A stretch of DNA of 5,462 nucleotides from Crenothrix polyspora (GTDB lineage Bacteria; Pseudomonadota; Gammaproteobacteria; Methylococcales; Methylomonadaceae), in contig CAMDOP010000228.1 of assembly GCA_945903675.1 (NCBI GenBank), positions 1 through 5,462 of the forward strand. The letters are read 5' to 3'. Shown here piece by piece: positions 1-5,462 of this stretch. Within the stretch, counting starts at the first letter, position 1. Each line of letters starts with the position of its first letter. A program made the translations under genes and the position numbers. A model generated the notes under the pieces. That model was given only the letters and a program-made list of their open reading frames with translations, ran no database searches and was not told the DNA's origin.

Positions 1-12
1 AGCACCCACACA
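1..12 (-). promoter_or_regulatory. boxC-like element of a probable rRNA operon leader
   Basis: Read on the minus strand, the last 12 bases at the window edge are TGTGTGGGTGCT. The E. coli rRNA leader has TGTGTGGGCACT at nearly the same distance downstream of boxA, as I recall it. In those leaders this segment belongs to the Nus-factor and RNase III processing region ahead of 16S rRNA. The element is short and the rRNA gene itself is outside the window, so the call rests on its position after the promoter, stem-loop and boxA. Confidence 0.45.
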
Positions 13-31
13 AATTATTTTGATCATATTT

Positions 32-40
32 TTAAAGAGC
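32..40 (-). promoter_or_regulatory. boxA antitermination site of a probable rRNA operon leader
   Basis: The minus strand reads GCTCTTTAA, continuing as AAAAT. This matches the core of the rrn boxA (TGCTCTTTAACA in E. coli) up to the last bases. In rRNA operons the boxA RNA binds NusB-NusE and protects the untranslated transcript from Rho termination. It lies about 30 nt downstream of the predicted start of promoter P2, directly after a stem-loop, which is the usual leader layout. A boxA also occurs in 16S-23S spacers, but the strong promoters just upstream favour a leader. Confidence 0.7.
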
Positions 41-57
41 GTGGAGTAAAACCCCAC
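41..57 (-). other. RNA stem-loop immediately upstream of boxA
   Basis: On the minus strand the sequence GTGGGG-TTTTA-CTCCAC can fold as a continuous 6-bp stem with one G-U pair and a 5-nt loop. On the plus strand the same position becomes an A-C mismatch, so pairing favours a minus-strand transcript. Its position directly before boxA matches the boxB-like hairpin of rRNA leaders. No T-tract follows, so it is not an intrinsic terminator. Confidence 0.55.
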
Positions 58-73
58 TTAGTACAGCCAGTGA

Positions 74-101
74 ATTATACGGGACATCTCATTTTTGTCA
101 A
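74..101 (-). promoter_or_regulatory. Consensus sigma-70 promoter, probable rrn P2
   Basis: TTGACA (101-96) and TATAAT (79-74) are both perfect consensus hexamers, separated by 16 nt, the spacing seen in many rRNA promoters. Transcription should start near 68-66 and run left through the stem-loop and boxA. The upstream flank (about 102-160) is very AT-rich, including TGAATTTAATTG directly before the -35, and could act as an UP element. A promoter this strong followed at once by boxA points to rRNA synthesis rather than a protein gene. Growth-rate or stringent control is expected for the family but not demonstrated here. Confidence 0.8.
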
Positions 102-138
102 CAATTAAATTCAGATACCGCATTTGCATTTAAATACA

Positions 139-162
139 CTTAAAAAATTAAATTTATTTAAG
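139..162. repeat. AT-rich inverted repeat between the two rrn-type promoters
   Basis: CTTAAA (139-144) and TTTAAG (157-162) form an inverted repeat around a core made only of A and T. It lies upstream of promoter P2 and overlaps the predicted start region of P1. Possible roles are an UP element or a site for a nucleoid protein such as Fis or H-NS. Sequence this AT-rich forms such repeats by chance, so the functional reading is weak. Confidence 0.3.
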
Positions 163-164
163 CC

Positions 165-192
165 GTTATATTTAGTGGAGCAACATTGCCAA
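165..192 (-). promoter_or_regulatory. Second sigma-70 promoter, probable rrn P1
   Basis: TTGGCA (192-187) and TATAAC (170-165) each match consensus at 5 of 6 positions. They are 16 nt apart, the same spacing as the promoter downstream. The two -10 boxes are 91 bp apart, similar to the tandem P1-P2 layout of enterobacterial rRNA operons. The upstream flank reaching to the end of sbcC is AT-rich. The rRNA assignment depends on the boxA leader downstream. On its own this would be only a reasonable promoter. Confidence 0.55.
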
Positions 193-263
193 TAAACTAG
201 TCATTGATGCGTTAAATTGCGAATAAATTCAGCCTAGCTTTACCTGATCATTACACAATATTT

Positions 264-3200
264 TTATTTGTAAAAATCTCTATTACTTACCGTAGTAATA
301 GAACTCCCCTCTCTGCTGCTTTTAACATCAATGCGTAGCGCCATTTGTTCTTTTAATTCGGTCACATGAGAAATAATGCCGATCATGCGGCCACTGGATT
401 GAAGATCTATTAGCGTCTTTATAGCTAAGTCTAAAGACTCAGGATCCAGACTACCAAAACCTTCATCAATAAATAAGGTATCCAGCTTGATGCCACCAGC
501 GTAAGCCTGTACGACATCCGATAAACCTAAGGCTAATGATAAAGCGGCCATAAACGATTCACCACCGGAAAGCGTAGCGACTGAGCGCGTTTTATCGGTG
601 TAATTATCTTCAACTTCTAAATCTAAGCCAGCTGCGGCGTTGCCACCGATGGGATCTATTTTACGCAGTAAGCGGTAGCGACCTTTGCTCATAATGTGCA
701 AGCGTTGAGAGGCCTGAATCAGTACATCGTCAAGCAATACACTTAAGACAAAGCGTTGTAAGCTTATACGCTTACCCGAACTGCCATTGGCCACATCACT
801 TAACGTGCCGAATATTTGATACTGCGCTTCAAGATTGGCCGTTTTTATACGAATCTGATTTAATTGCGCTTTAATATTGATTAGAAGATTATTACGTTCT
901 TCAATTTTTCGCCAAGTTTCATCGACTATCTTAAATTCAGCAGTTTTATCAGTTAACTCTTGCTCTAGCTTGATTAAATCCGGCAAAGCCTTTGTAGCAA
1001 GATCTGCTTTAAGTTGTTGCACACTGCCTTTTAAAACACTTAATTCGGTACGAAAGGACTCAATTTTATTTTTAAGCGCTTGTTGATCAGCCTCTGATAA
1101 CAGTGCATCTTGAAAGGCTTTAACATCAGCAAACGGACTGCCTTGTAGTGCGTTATGCCAGATTAATGTTGTCGCTGTATTTTCACTTTGCAGTGCTTGT
1201 TCTTGAACCTGCAATTGCTCATGTTTTGCTGTTAAGGTATCTTGGCTTGAACGCTTTAAATCAAAATTTTCTTGGGCAAGCGTTAATGCTTTATTCAACT
1301 GACTGATAGTTGATTCAATGACTGACAGTTCATTCGTTAATTTGGCGGCATCTCGACATTCTTCCGGAATTTGGTTTTCAATCTGCGTCATTTCTGCACC
1401 GCATTGTATTAACGCAGTATTATCGGCACTAGCACTAAGCTGCACTGTTGAAATAGAAGCGGCAATGGCGGTTACGTTATTTTTAATAGCACTCATGCTG
1501 AGTAATAGCGCTTCGTGATCTTTTTGTACTTGAAGTAATCTTTTTACATCTGTTTCAGTTGTTTTAAAAGTCTGTGCAATAAGCTCTAGGCTTTGTTGAG
1601 CAAGGTCTTTTAAAACATCTTCAAGCGCAGTGATTTCCCTTTGCTTGGCAGTAACGTTATTGCTGGCGCTATTTAAATCAATTTCTGCTTTTTGCATAGC
1701 GGCACGCGCTTGATCTTCTGTAGCGCGAGCATCATCCAGCTGTTGTTTTGTGACTAAAGAAACTTCGTCTTTTGCGTGCGCTGGATCGGGATGCTCTTGA
1801 CTGCCGCAAACTAAGCAAGGCTGCCCTACTTCAAGTTTAGTGGCTAATAAAGCCGCTTGGCCCAAATGCCAATCCAACTCTATTCGACTGGCGTTTACGT
1901 GGCTAACTTCAAATTGAGTTTGTTGAGTCGTAAATAGGCTTAAAAGGCTAGCGGCGTTTTTTTCTAGCCCTTGCTTTTGACTGCGTAGATTTTCTAATAG
2001 GCTACGATTTTCAAGTTTAAGGCGCAGCTCTGCCAAGGCTATCTGTTGATCAGCAAGCTTTTTTAACTCAGCAGTCAGAACGCTATTTAAACGCTCTTTT
2101 TCTTCAAGCTCGATGCTTAACTGCTGTTGAGTGTTTATTTCTTTATCAAGTTTGGCCTGAGTGTTTTGTGCAGTAGTTTGTTGAACGGCATAAGCTTTGC
2201 GAGCGCTTTCAAGCTGAATGACCTGTGCTTTAAACTGATTGAGTTTAAATTGCTGCTCGTTTAAACCGCTGATTTTTAGTGCCTCTAAGCTTGCTGTTTT
2301 CAATACAGCATCAGCCGATGTTCTCTCTGTAATAGCGGTTACACAGGCGCTAGAACTCTTTATTACTTGTTGCGTTAAGGCGCTTAATGCGCCGTGTTTT
2401 TCTAGGTAATTTTTAAAAAGCGGTTGTATTTTTTCAGCATTAATAGCGTCATTAAGGCTATTTTGATATTTTGAGATATCGGGTTCTAAAGCTTGTTTAG
2501 CGACTAACTCAAGTTCTTTTTTACTGAGCTCATCGAAGCTTTTTTGTAGGGCATCTGCCTGTTGTTTGTTAAGAGTGGCCAGTGCTTGAGCTAGCTGGGC
2601 ATTAACTTTATGCTCGCCAGCATCACTTAATTGAGGCGCTAATTGTAAAAACGCCTCATCAAGCTCTAGTTCAGAACCGACCGTTGCCGTTTGTAGTATG
2701 CCAATCATTTGTTGATTATTATTAGCCACAGCTTTTCTAATATCGGCAGACTGGATTTTTAATTGATCTTCAATTCTTTTGTAAACCTGCGTTTGAAACA
2801 GTTGGCTAAAGATAGCTTCTCTATCTTTCGAATTAGCCATCAATAAGTCACGAAATTTACCTTGAGGTAAGACGATCACTTGTCTAAATTGCTCAACACT
2901 CAAGCCCAATAATTCCGTGATTTTAGCGGTTGCCTCATTCACCTTTTTAGCGACTAGCAGTTCGCCATCAACAGTACCATCAAGTAGCCAAAGTTGCGCT
3001 TCAGCTAATTGATTAGTAGTGCCCTCACCTTTAGCTTTTGGGCGTTCTTGGGTTGGCATCCTTCTGATTCGATAGCTTTTACTACCTAAAGAAAAATCTA
3101 AAATCACTTCAGTGAGCAAATCCGCTGCGGCATTATCACAGCGCATTTGAGCACCTTCTCGCTCTGCACCCGTGGTTTGCCCAAATAAAGCAAAACAGAT

Positions 3201-3341
3201 AGCATCTAATATTGAACTTTTACCCGCACCGGTCGGGCCATTAATCAAAAATAAAGGATTGGCGCCTAACGCACTAAAATCGATCTGTTCCGTTTTTACG
3301 AAGGGACCAAATGCCTGCAAAACAAGCTTTAAAGGTTTCAT
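264..3341 (-). CDS. sbcC: Exonuclease subunit SbcC (Rad50-like ATPase)
   Basis: SbcC is the SMC-like ATPase of the SbcCD complex. It uses ATP to control the SbcD nuclease, which opens DNA hairpins and trims double-strand ends, including protein-blocked ones, in the cytoplasm. The 1025-residue product is close to the E. coli length. The N-terminal half-ATPase has Walker A GPTGAGKSS (residues 35-43) and a Q-loop VLPQGKF with Q160. Long Gln- and Lys-rich coiled coils (about 175-500 and 520-840) flank the zinc hook CLVC (C509, C512). The C-terminal half has signature LSGGE (924-928), Walker B TLFIDE (955-960), D-loop GSLD (963-966) and the switch histidine H992. All key motifs are present, so this gene looks functional. 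The ATG overlaps the sbcD-frame stop as ATGA and has a strong Shine-Dalgarno. The stop is TAA, and no terminator follows before the rrn-type promoters. Confidence 0.97.
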   Translation of the reverse strand: MKPLKLVLQAFGPFVKTEQIDFSALGANPLFLINGPTGAGKSSILDAICFALFGQTTGAEREGAQMRCDNAAADLLTEVILDFSLGSKSYRIRRMPTQERPKAKGEGTTNQLAEAQLWLLDGTVDGELLVAKKVNEATAKITELLGLSVEQFRQVIVLPQGKFRDLLMANSKDREAIFSQLFQTQVYKRIEDQLKIQSADIRKAVANNNQQMIGILQTATVGSELELDEAFLQLAPQLSDAGEHKVNAQLAQALATLNKQQADALQKSFDELSKKELELVAKQALEPDISKYQNSLNDAINAEKIQPLFKNYLEKHGALSALTQQVIKSSSACVTAITERTSADAVLKTASLEALKISGLNEQQFKLNQFKAQVIQLESARKAYAVQQTTAQNTQAKLDKEINTQQQLSIELEEKERLNSVLTAELKKLADQQIALAELRLKLENRSLLENLRSQKQGLEKNAASLLSLFTTQQTQFEVSHVNASRIELDWHLGQAALLATKLEVGQPCLVCGSQEHPDPAHAKDEVSLVTKQQLDDARATEDQARAAMQKAEIDLNSASNNVTAKQREITALEDVLKDLAQQSLELIAQTFKTTETDVKRLLQVQKDHEALLLSMSAIKNNVTAIAASISTVQLSASADNTALIQCGAEMTQIENQIPEECRDAAKLTNELSVIESTISQLNKALTLAQENFDLKRSSQDTLTAKHEQLQVQEQALQSENTATTLIWHNALQGSPFADVKAFQDALLSEADQQALKNKIESFRTELSVLKGSVQQLKADLATKALPDLIKLEQELTDKTAEFKIVDETWRKIEERNNLLINIKAQLNQIRIKTANLEAQYQIFGTLSDVANGSSGKRISLQRFVLSVLLDDVLIQASQRLHIMSKGRYRLLRKIDPIGGNAAAGLDLEVEDNYTDKTRSVATLSGGESFMAALSLALGLSDVVQAYAGGIKLDTLFIDEGFGSLDPESLDLAIKTLIDLQSSGRMIGIISHVTELKEQMALRIDVKSSREGSSITTVSNRDFYK

Positions 3342-3538
3342 GCTAAACCACCTTCATGAGTGCTGATATTGGTAATAATATTTGCAATGGCTTGGTATTG
3401 CTCAGGGCTTAATTCTTGATTAGAAACCTGTTTAAAGAAATCTTGAAACATCTCAAGTTCGCCGCGTTTAAGTTTTTCACGATTAACTTGCAGATCTCCA
3501 GATTCTTGTAGCCATGTTTTTTCTATGTGCAGCACATT
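3338..3538 (-). pseudogene. sbcD: C-terminal part of sbcD, cut off by an in-frame amber codon
   Basis: These 66 codons continue the sbcD frame directly after the TAG at 3541-3539. They begin Asn-Val-Leu-His-Ile-Glu and end in TGA overlapping the sbcC ATG. Read together, residues before and after the stop give LRQVY-stop-NVLHIEK, which fits the SbcD pattern (Leu-Arg, then Tyr-Pro-Asn-Val-Leu as I recall it). Adding this piece gives 381 codons, near normal SbcD length. It supplies the last strand of the C-terminal domain and a helical segment (KRGELEMFQDFFKQ and on), where SbcD/Mre11 proteins bind the SbcC/Rad50 coiled-coil base. A GTG at 3535 could in principle restart translation, but it has no Shine-Dalgarno. 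An independent small gene is unlikely. Confidence 0.8.
3347..3354 (-). promoter_or_regulatory. Ribosome binding site of sbcC
   Basis: The minus strand reads AAGGTGGT, 7 of 8 matches to the ideal AAGGAGGT, 5 nt before the sbcC ATG. It lies inside the last codons of the sbcD frame. This fixes the sbcC start and implies that sbcC can recruit ribosomes itself, even if the sbcD stop upstream breaks translational coupling. Confidence 0.8.
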
Positions 3539-4483
3539 CTAGTAAACTTGTCTTAATTTAGCCATAGGTTCAAGAATGGCGTTTTGATCGGTTAATCTTA
3601 TCAATAAATAATCGTGGTTATTAGGATCAGTTAGCCCTTGTTTTAGAAGGTCTTCAAGCTCCCCTTCTAAAATCCGCATGTCTCTTAGTGGCTTTAAGGC
3701 TAGATGCTTAGTCGATTTAAGACCATCAGCCTGCATTTCAACAAGCGTCACGCCTTTCTGTTGTCGCTGCTCTGAAAAACTATATTTCAAAATAGACCCT
3801 GAATAACGAATATGCTCTTCACCTTTATATTGTGGATTATGTAAATGCCCTAACGCCACATAATCAAAACTTTTAAAAGGCTCAACACTCACGCGATCAG
3901 CACCGCCAATAGATAAAGGCCTTTCTGATTCAGACTCTTCTGCGCCATCAATAAAACAATGGCTAATTAACACATTAATATTTTTAGCGGCTTTAACACT
4001 ATCAATTTGCTCGACTAAATATTGATGGGCTTCATCATGACTAGAAACATCAACCGAAAAATGATTACGCACCGATTCAGGGTCGTTATAAGGAATGCCA
4101 TAAAATGACACGTCACAACCGTTTTTGCTTAAAACGACGGGCTGAGTGATTTGGTCTAAGTCAGCCATTATGTGTAATCCAGCTTGGCTGAGTTGGTTTG
4201 AACCAAAGCGTAAGCGCTCGGCACCATCATGATTGCCAGGAATTAATATCACTGGGACGCCTAAGTCAGAGCAAATAGTATTTAACACCTCATCTAACAA
4301 ACTAACCGCCGCTGCCGGAGGCACTGAGCGATCATAAATATCGCCGGCAATAATCACCGCATCAACCGCTTCGTCTTTAATATGCGCAACAATTTGATCA
4401 AGCACATGGCGTTGATCATCAAGTAAAGACACGCTGTGAAATTGACGGCCAATATGCCAATCAGAAGTATGTATAAATTTCAT
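3539..4483 (-). CDS. sbcD: Exonuclease subunit SbcD, truncated by a premature stop (nuclease core)
   Basis: SbcD is the Mn-dependent Mre11-type nuclease partner of SbcC. The 314 residues before the stop contain the full metallophosphoesterase core: DWH (D8, H10), GDIYDR (G47-R52), GNHD (83-86), SH (H175) and GHLH (212-215). The family is normally about 380-410 residues. Here TAG at 3541-3539 ends the protein inside the C-terminal alpha/beta domain, while the same frame remains open for another 66 codons. The active site should fold, but the SbcC-binding C-terminus is missing, so hairpin cleavage by the complex is probably impaired unless the stop is bypassed. The ATG start is supported by the family-typical MKFIHTSDWHIG, although no clear Shine-Dalgarno precedes it. 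It is cotranscribed with sbcC. A nonsense mutation, a sequence error or recoding are all possible. Confidence 0.93.
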   Translation of the reverse strand: MKFIHTSDWHIGRQFHSVSLLDDQRHVLDQIVAHIKDEAVDAVIIAGDIYDRSVPPAAAVSLLDEVLNTICSDLGVPVILIPGNHDGAERLRFGSNQLSQAGLHIMADLDQITQPVVLSKNGCDVSFYGIPYNDPESVRNHFSVDVSSHDEAHQYLVEQIDSVKAAKNINVLISHCFIDGAEESESERPLSIGGADRVSVEPFKSFDYVALGHLHNPQYKGEEHIRYSGSILKYSFSEQRQQKGVTLVEMQADGLKSTKHLALKPLRDMRILEGELEDLLKQGLTDPNNHDYLLIRLTDQNAILEPMAKLRQVY

Positions 4484-4515
4484 AGTGATTACTGAGTTAA
4501 GAATCGTAAGGACTG

Positions 4516-4545
4516 ATTATAAACGAGCACAGCGTCAGATGATGA
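4516..4545 (-). promoter_or_regulatory. Probable sbcDC promoter
   Basis: A perfect -10 TATAAT lies at 4521-4516, placing the start near 4509 and giving a leader of about 25 nt to the sbcD ATG. The best -35 at a usable distance is TCATCA (4545-4540, 18-nt spacer), only 3 of 6 matches. There is no TG extension of the -10. The promoter may therefore be weak or need an activator. The 140-bp gap after the Fic gene supports a separate promoter for sbcDC. Confidence 0.5.
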
Positions 4546-4547
4546 CG
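4533..4547. repeat. Small inverted repeat over the sbcD -35 region
   Basis: CGTCA-GATGA-TGACG is a perfect 5-bp inverted repeat with a 5-nt centre. It overlaps the weak -35 and lies 17 nt upstream of TATAAT, where an operator could act. A hairpin with such short arms and no T-run after it on either strand is not a convincing terminator. It could also be chance. Confidence 0.35.
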
Positions 4548-4549
4548 TT

Positions 4550-4627
4550 TTAAATGTTATTCAGATCGGCCTTTTTAAGTCTAGGGGGTGGTAACGACAA
4601 TTTGATTTGTTCATTGATGTCACTCAT
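4550..4627 (-). CDS. Possible 25-residue peptide overlapping the fic stop
   Basis: The ATG at 4627-4625 overlaps the Fic TGA as ATGA, the arrangement typical of translationally coupled genes, and the frame runs 25 codons to TAA. The product begins MSDINEQIKL and has a central Leu-Pro-Pro-Pro-Arg followed by LKKADL. I do not recognise it. No Shine-Dalgarno is visible, so expression would depend on coupling to the Fic gene. It might be a real small peptide, the start of a gene whose remainder was lost, or chance. It ends just before the inverted repeat at the sbcD promoter. Confidence 0.25.
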   Translation of the reverse strand: MSDINEQIKLSLPPPRLKKADLNNI

Positions 4628-5454
4628 TGCAATTGTTTCAAGCGCTTTTGTTGCATGGCAATGGCTTGATCCAATAAGCCACTCGTTTCTGACCAATAAC
4701 CTATGCACAACTCAACAAAGTTCTGCTTTTCACTGTTAGCAGGTAATTGTGCTAATTCGCTTAAGTCTGCCAGATTTTCAACCGTGTTTTGATAATCAGA
4801 CAAACACTGCTTGTAGTGATAACGATCTTCTTGTGGAACAACAATGGGTGGAAATCCTGATTTTAAAACAGGTAAATTAGCCAGCAGGCGGGCCATCCTG
4901 CCATTGCCATCAAAAAAAGGATGAATCGTAACAAAGTTCAAATGCAAATCCGCGTATATGTCTGCCGCTGTATCTTGAGTATGAGTCGTTGTAAGACTGT
5001 TATTTAAATGATCTAGCCATTGGGACATCAATCCCTGGATTTTTTGTGGCGCAGGATATTCACGCCATTGTTGCTTATTGTCGTTATCAGTATAGTTGGT
5101 AAAGTTGCTCTGCACTTTCCATTTTCCTACCGGCTGATAAATGTCAAGTACTCGCTCAGTCAATACGGTTTCATGTAACTGAAAAATATCTTGTTGGGTA
5201 ATGATTTCTGAGGTATTTAATAAGCCATAAATGCGCTCAATGGCTCTGGCATGACCAAAAACTTCATTATGGTCTTTAAGGGGTTTACCTTGAATGGTTA
5301 AGCCTTCTTCAAGAATAAAATCCGTTTCGGCTAGCGTTAAACTATTGCCTTCTAATGACGTTGAGTGATGCGTCCAGACATTACGAATTTGCGCTAACAG
5401 TATGTTTTTGATGTCCTCATCAAGCTGATCGTAAAAATGTTTTTTATCCGACAT
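4624..5454 (-). CDS. Fic family protein, class II, probable AMP transferase
   Basis: Fic enzymes usually transfer AMP from ATP to a hydroxyl side chain of a target protein. This 276-residue cytoplasmic protein carries the canonical motif HPFFDGNGRMAR (178-189): catalytic H178, metal-binding D182, and phosphate-contacting N184, R186 and R189. An N-terminal inhibitory-helix motif, S31-T-S-L-E35-G36 (S/T-x-x-x-E-G), marks class II, in which the protein restrains itself and needs no separate antitoxin. The segment around VGKWKVQSNF (109-118) is probably the flap that positions the target. After the Fic core, the C-terminus (about 240-276) is helical, with no evident winged-helix domain. The ATG at 5454 is the likely start, but only 8 bases lie upstream, so a longer form cannot be excluded. 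The stop is TGA. The target is unknown. Such genes are often accessory and horizontally mobile, although no mobile-element signature is visible here. Confidence 0.92.
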   Translation of the reverse strand: MSDKKHFYDQLDEDIKNILLAQIRNVWTHHSTSLEGNSLTLAETDFILEEGLTIQGKPLKDHNEVFGHARAIERIYGLLNTSEIITQQDIFQLHETVLTERVLDIYQPVGKWKVQSNFTNYTDNDNKQQWREYPAPQKIQGLMSQWLDHLNNSLTTTHTQDTAADIYADLHLNFVTIHPFFDGNGRMARLLANLPVLKSGFPPIVVPQEDRYHYKQCLSDYQNTVENLADLSELAQLPANSEKQNFVELCIGYWSETSGLLDQAIAMQQKRLKQLQ

Positions 5455-5462
5455 AAGCCCAT

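Noticed and set aside
1..57. boxA as part of a 16S-23S spacer rather than a leader
   Set aside because: Two promoter-like sequences and then the sbcC gene lie directly upstream, leaving no room for 16S rRNA on that side.
877..1518. Short plus-strand open frames (877-1086 and 1318-1518) inside sbcC
   Set aside because: They lie antisense within the conserved sbcC coding frame, show no family resemblance, and are expected by chance.
3172..3366. Plus-strand open frame over the sbcC 5' end
   Set aside because: It is antisense to the Walker A region and the ribosome site of sbcC, and its translation has no recognisable features.
3338..3535. Independent 65-residue gene starting at GTG 3535
   Set aside because: It is in the same frame as sbcD directly after the TAG, matches the SbcD C-terminus, and has no Shine-Dalgarno. 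A cut-off sbcD end explains it better.
4513..4532. LexA (SOS) box in the sbcD promoter, CTG...CAG around TATAAT
   Set aside because: The CTGT and CAG are separated by the wrong distance for CTGT-N8-ACAG, and the ACAG half is absent.
4533..4547. Intrinsic terminator of the fic gene
   Set aside because: The stem is only 5 bp and no T-tract follows on the minus strand.
4554..4739. Plus-strand open frame across the fic 3' end
   Set aside because: It overlaps antisense the well-supported C-terminus of the Fic protein, and no promoter or ribosome site was noted for it.
1..5462. CRISPR array, insertion sequence, tRNA or integrase attachment site
   Set aside because: No spaced direct repeats, transposase, terminal repeats or tRNA-like fold were seen.

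Overview
The window looks like chromosomal DNA of an AT-rich gammaproteobacterium. SbcC, SbcD and the Fic protein read as gammaproteobacterial, and the left edge resembles the boxA region of enteric and Alteromonadales rRNA leaders. Genus is not resolvable by eye; a marine Alteromonadales or Oceanospirillales relative is a guess. Every supported gene and signal lies on the minus strand, so transcription runs from right to left.

In transcription order: (i) 5454-4624 encodes a complete class II Fic-domain protein, a probable AMP transferase. (ii) A 25-codon ORF (4627-4550) overlaps the Fic stop through ATGA; its function is unknown. (iii) 4550-4484 is a short intergenic stretch with a TATAAT -10 element and a small inverted repeat, the probable sbcDC promoter. 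(iv) sbcD (4483-3338) is interrupted by an in-frame TAG at 3541-3539. The first 314 codons hold the whole nuclease core. The remaining 66 codons stay open in the same frame up to the usual sbcD/sbcC junction. (v) sbcC (3341-264) is intact: ABC ATPase halves, long coiled coils and a CxxC zinc hook. Its start overlaps the sbcD stop as ATGA. (vi) 263-1 has no coding sequence but carries two sigma-70 promoters in tandem (TTGGCA-16-TATAAC and TTGACA-16-TATAAT). A stem-loop, a boxA-like antitermination site and a TGTGTGGG element follow. This is best read as the promoter and leader of an rRNA operon whose genes start beyond the left edge.

SbcD and SbcC normally form the Mre11-Rad50-type nuclease that cleaves DNA hairpins and processes blocked DNA ends. 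The amber codon would remove the C-terminal part of SbcD expected to bind SbcC, so the complex may be defective unless the stop is read through, the C-terminal part is made by reinitiation, or the codon is a sequence error. The Fic gene appears functionally unrelated to sbcDC. No complete new system is evident. The most notable points are the broken sbcD and the rRNA operon control region directly behind sbcC.
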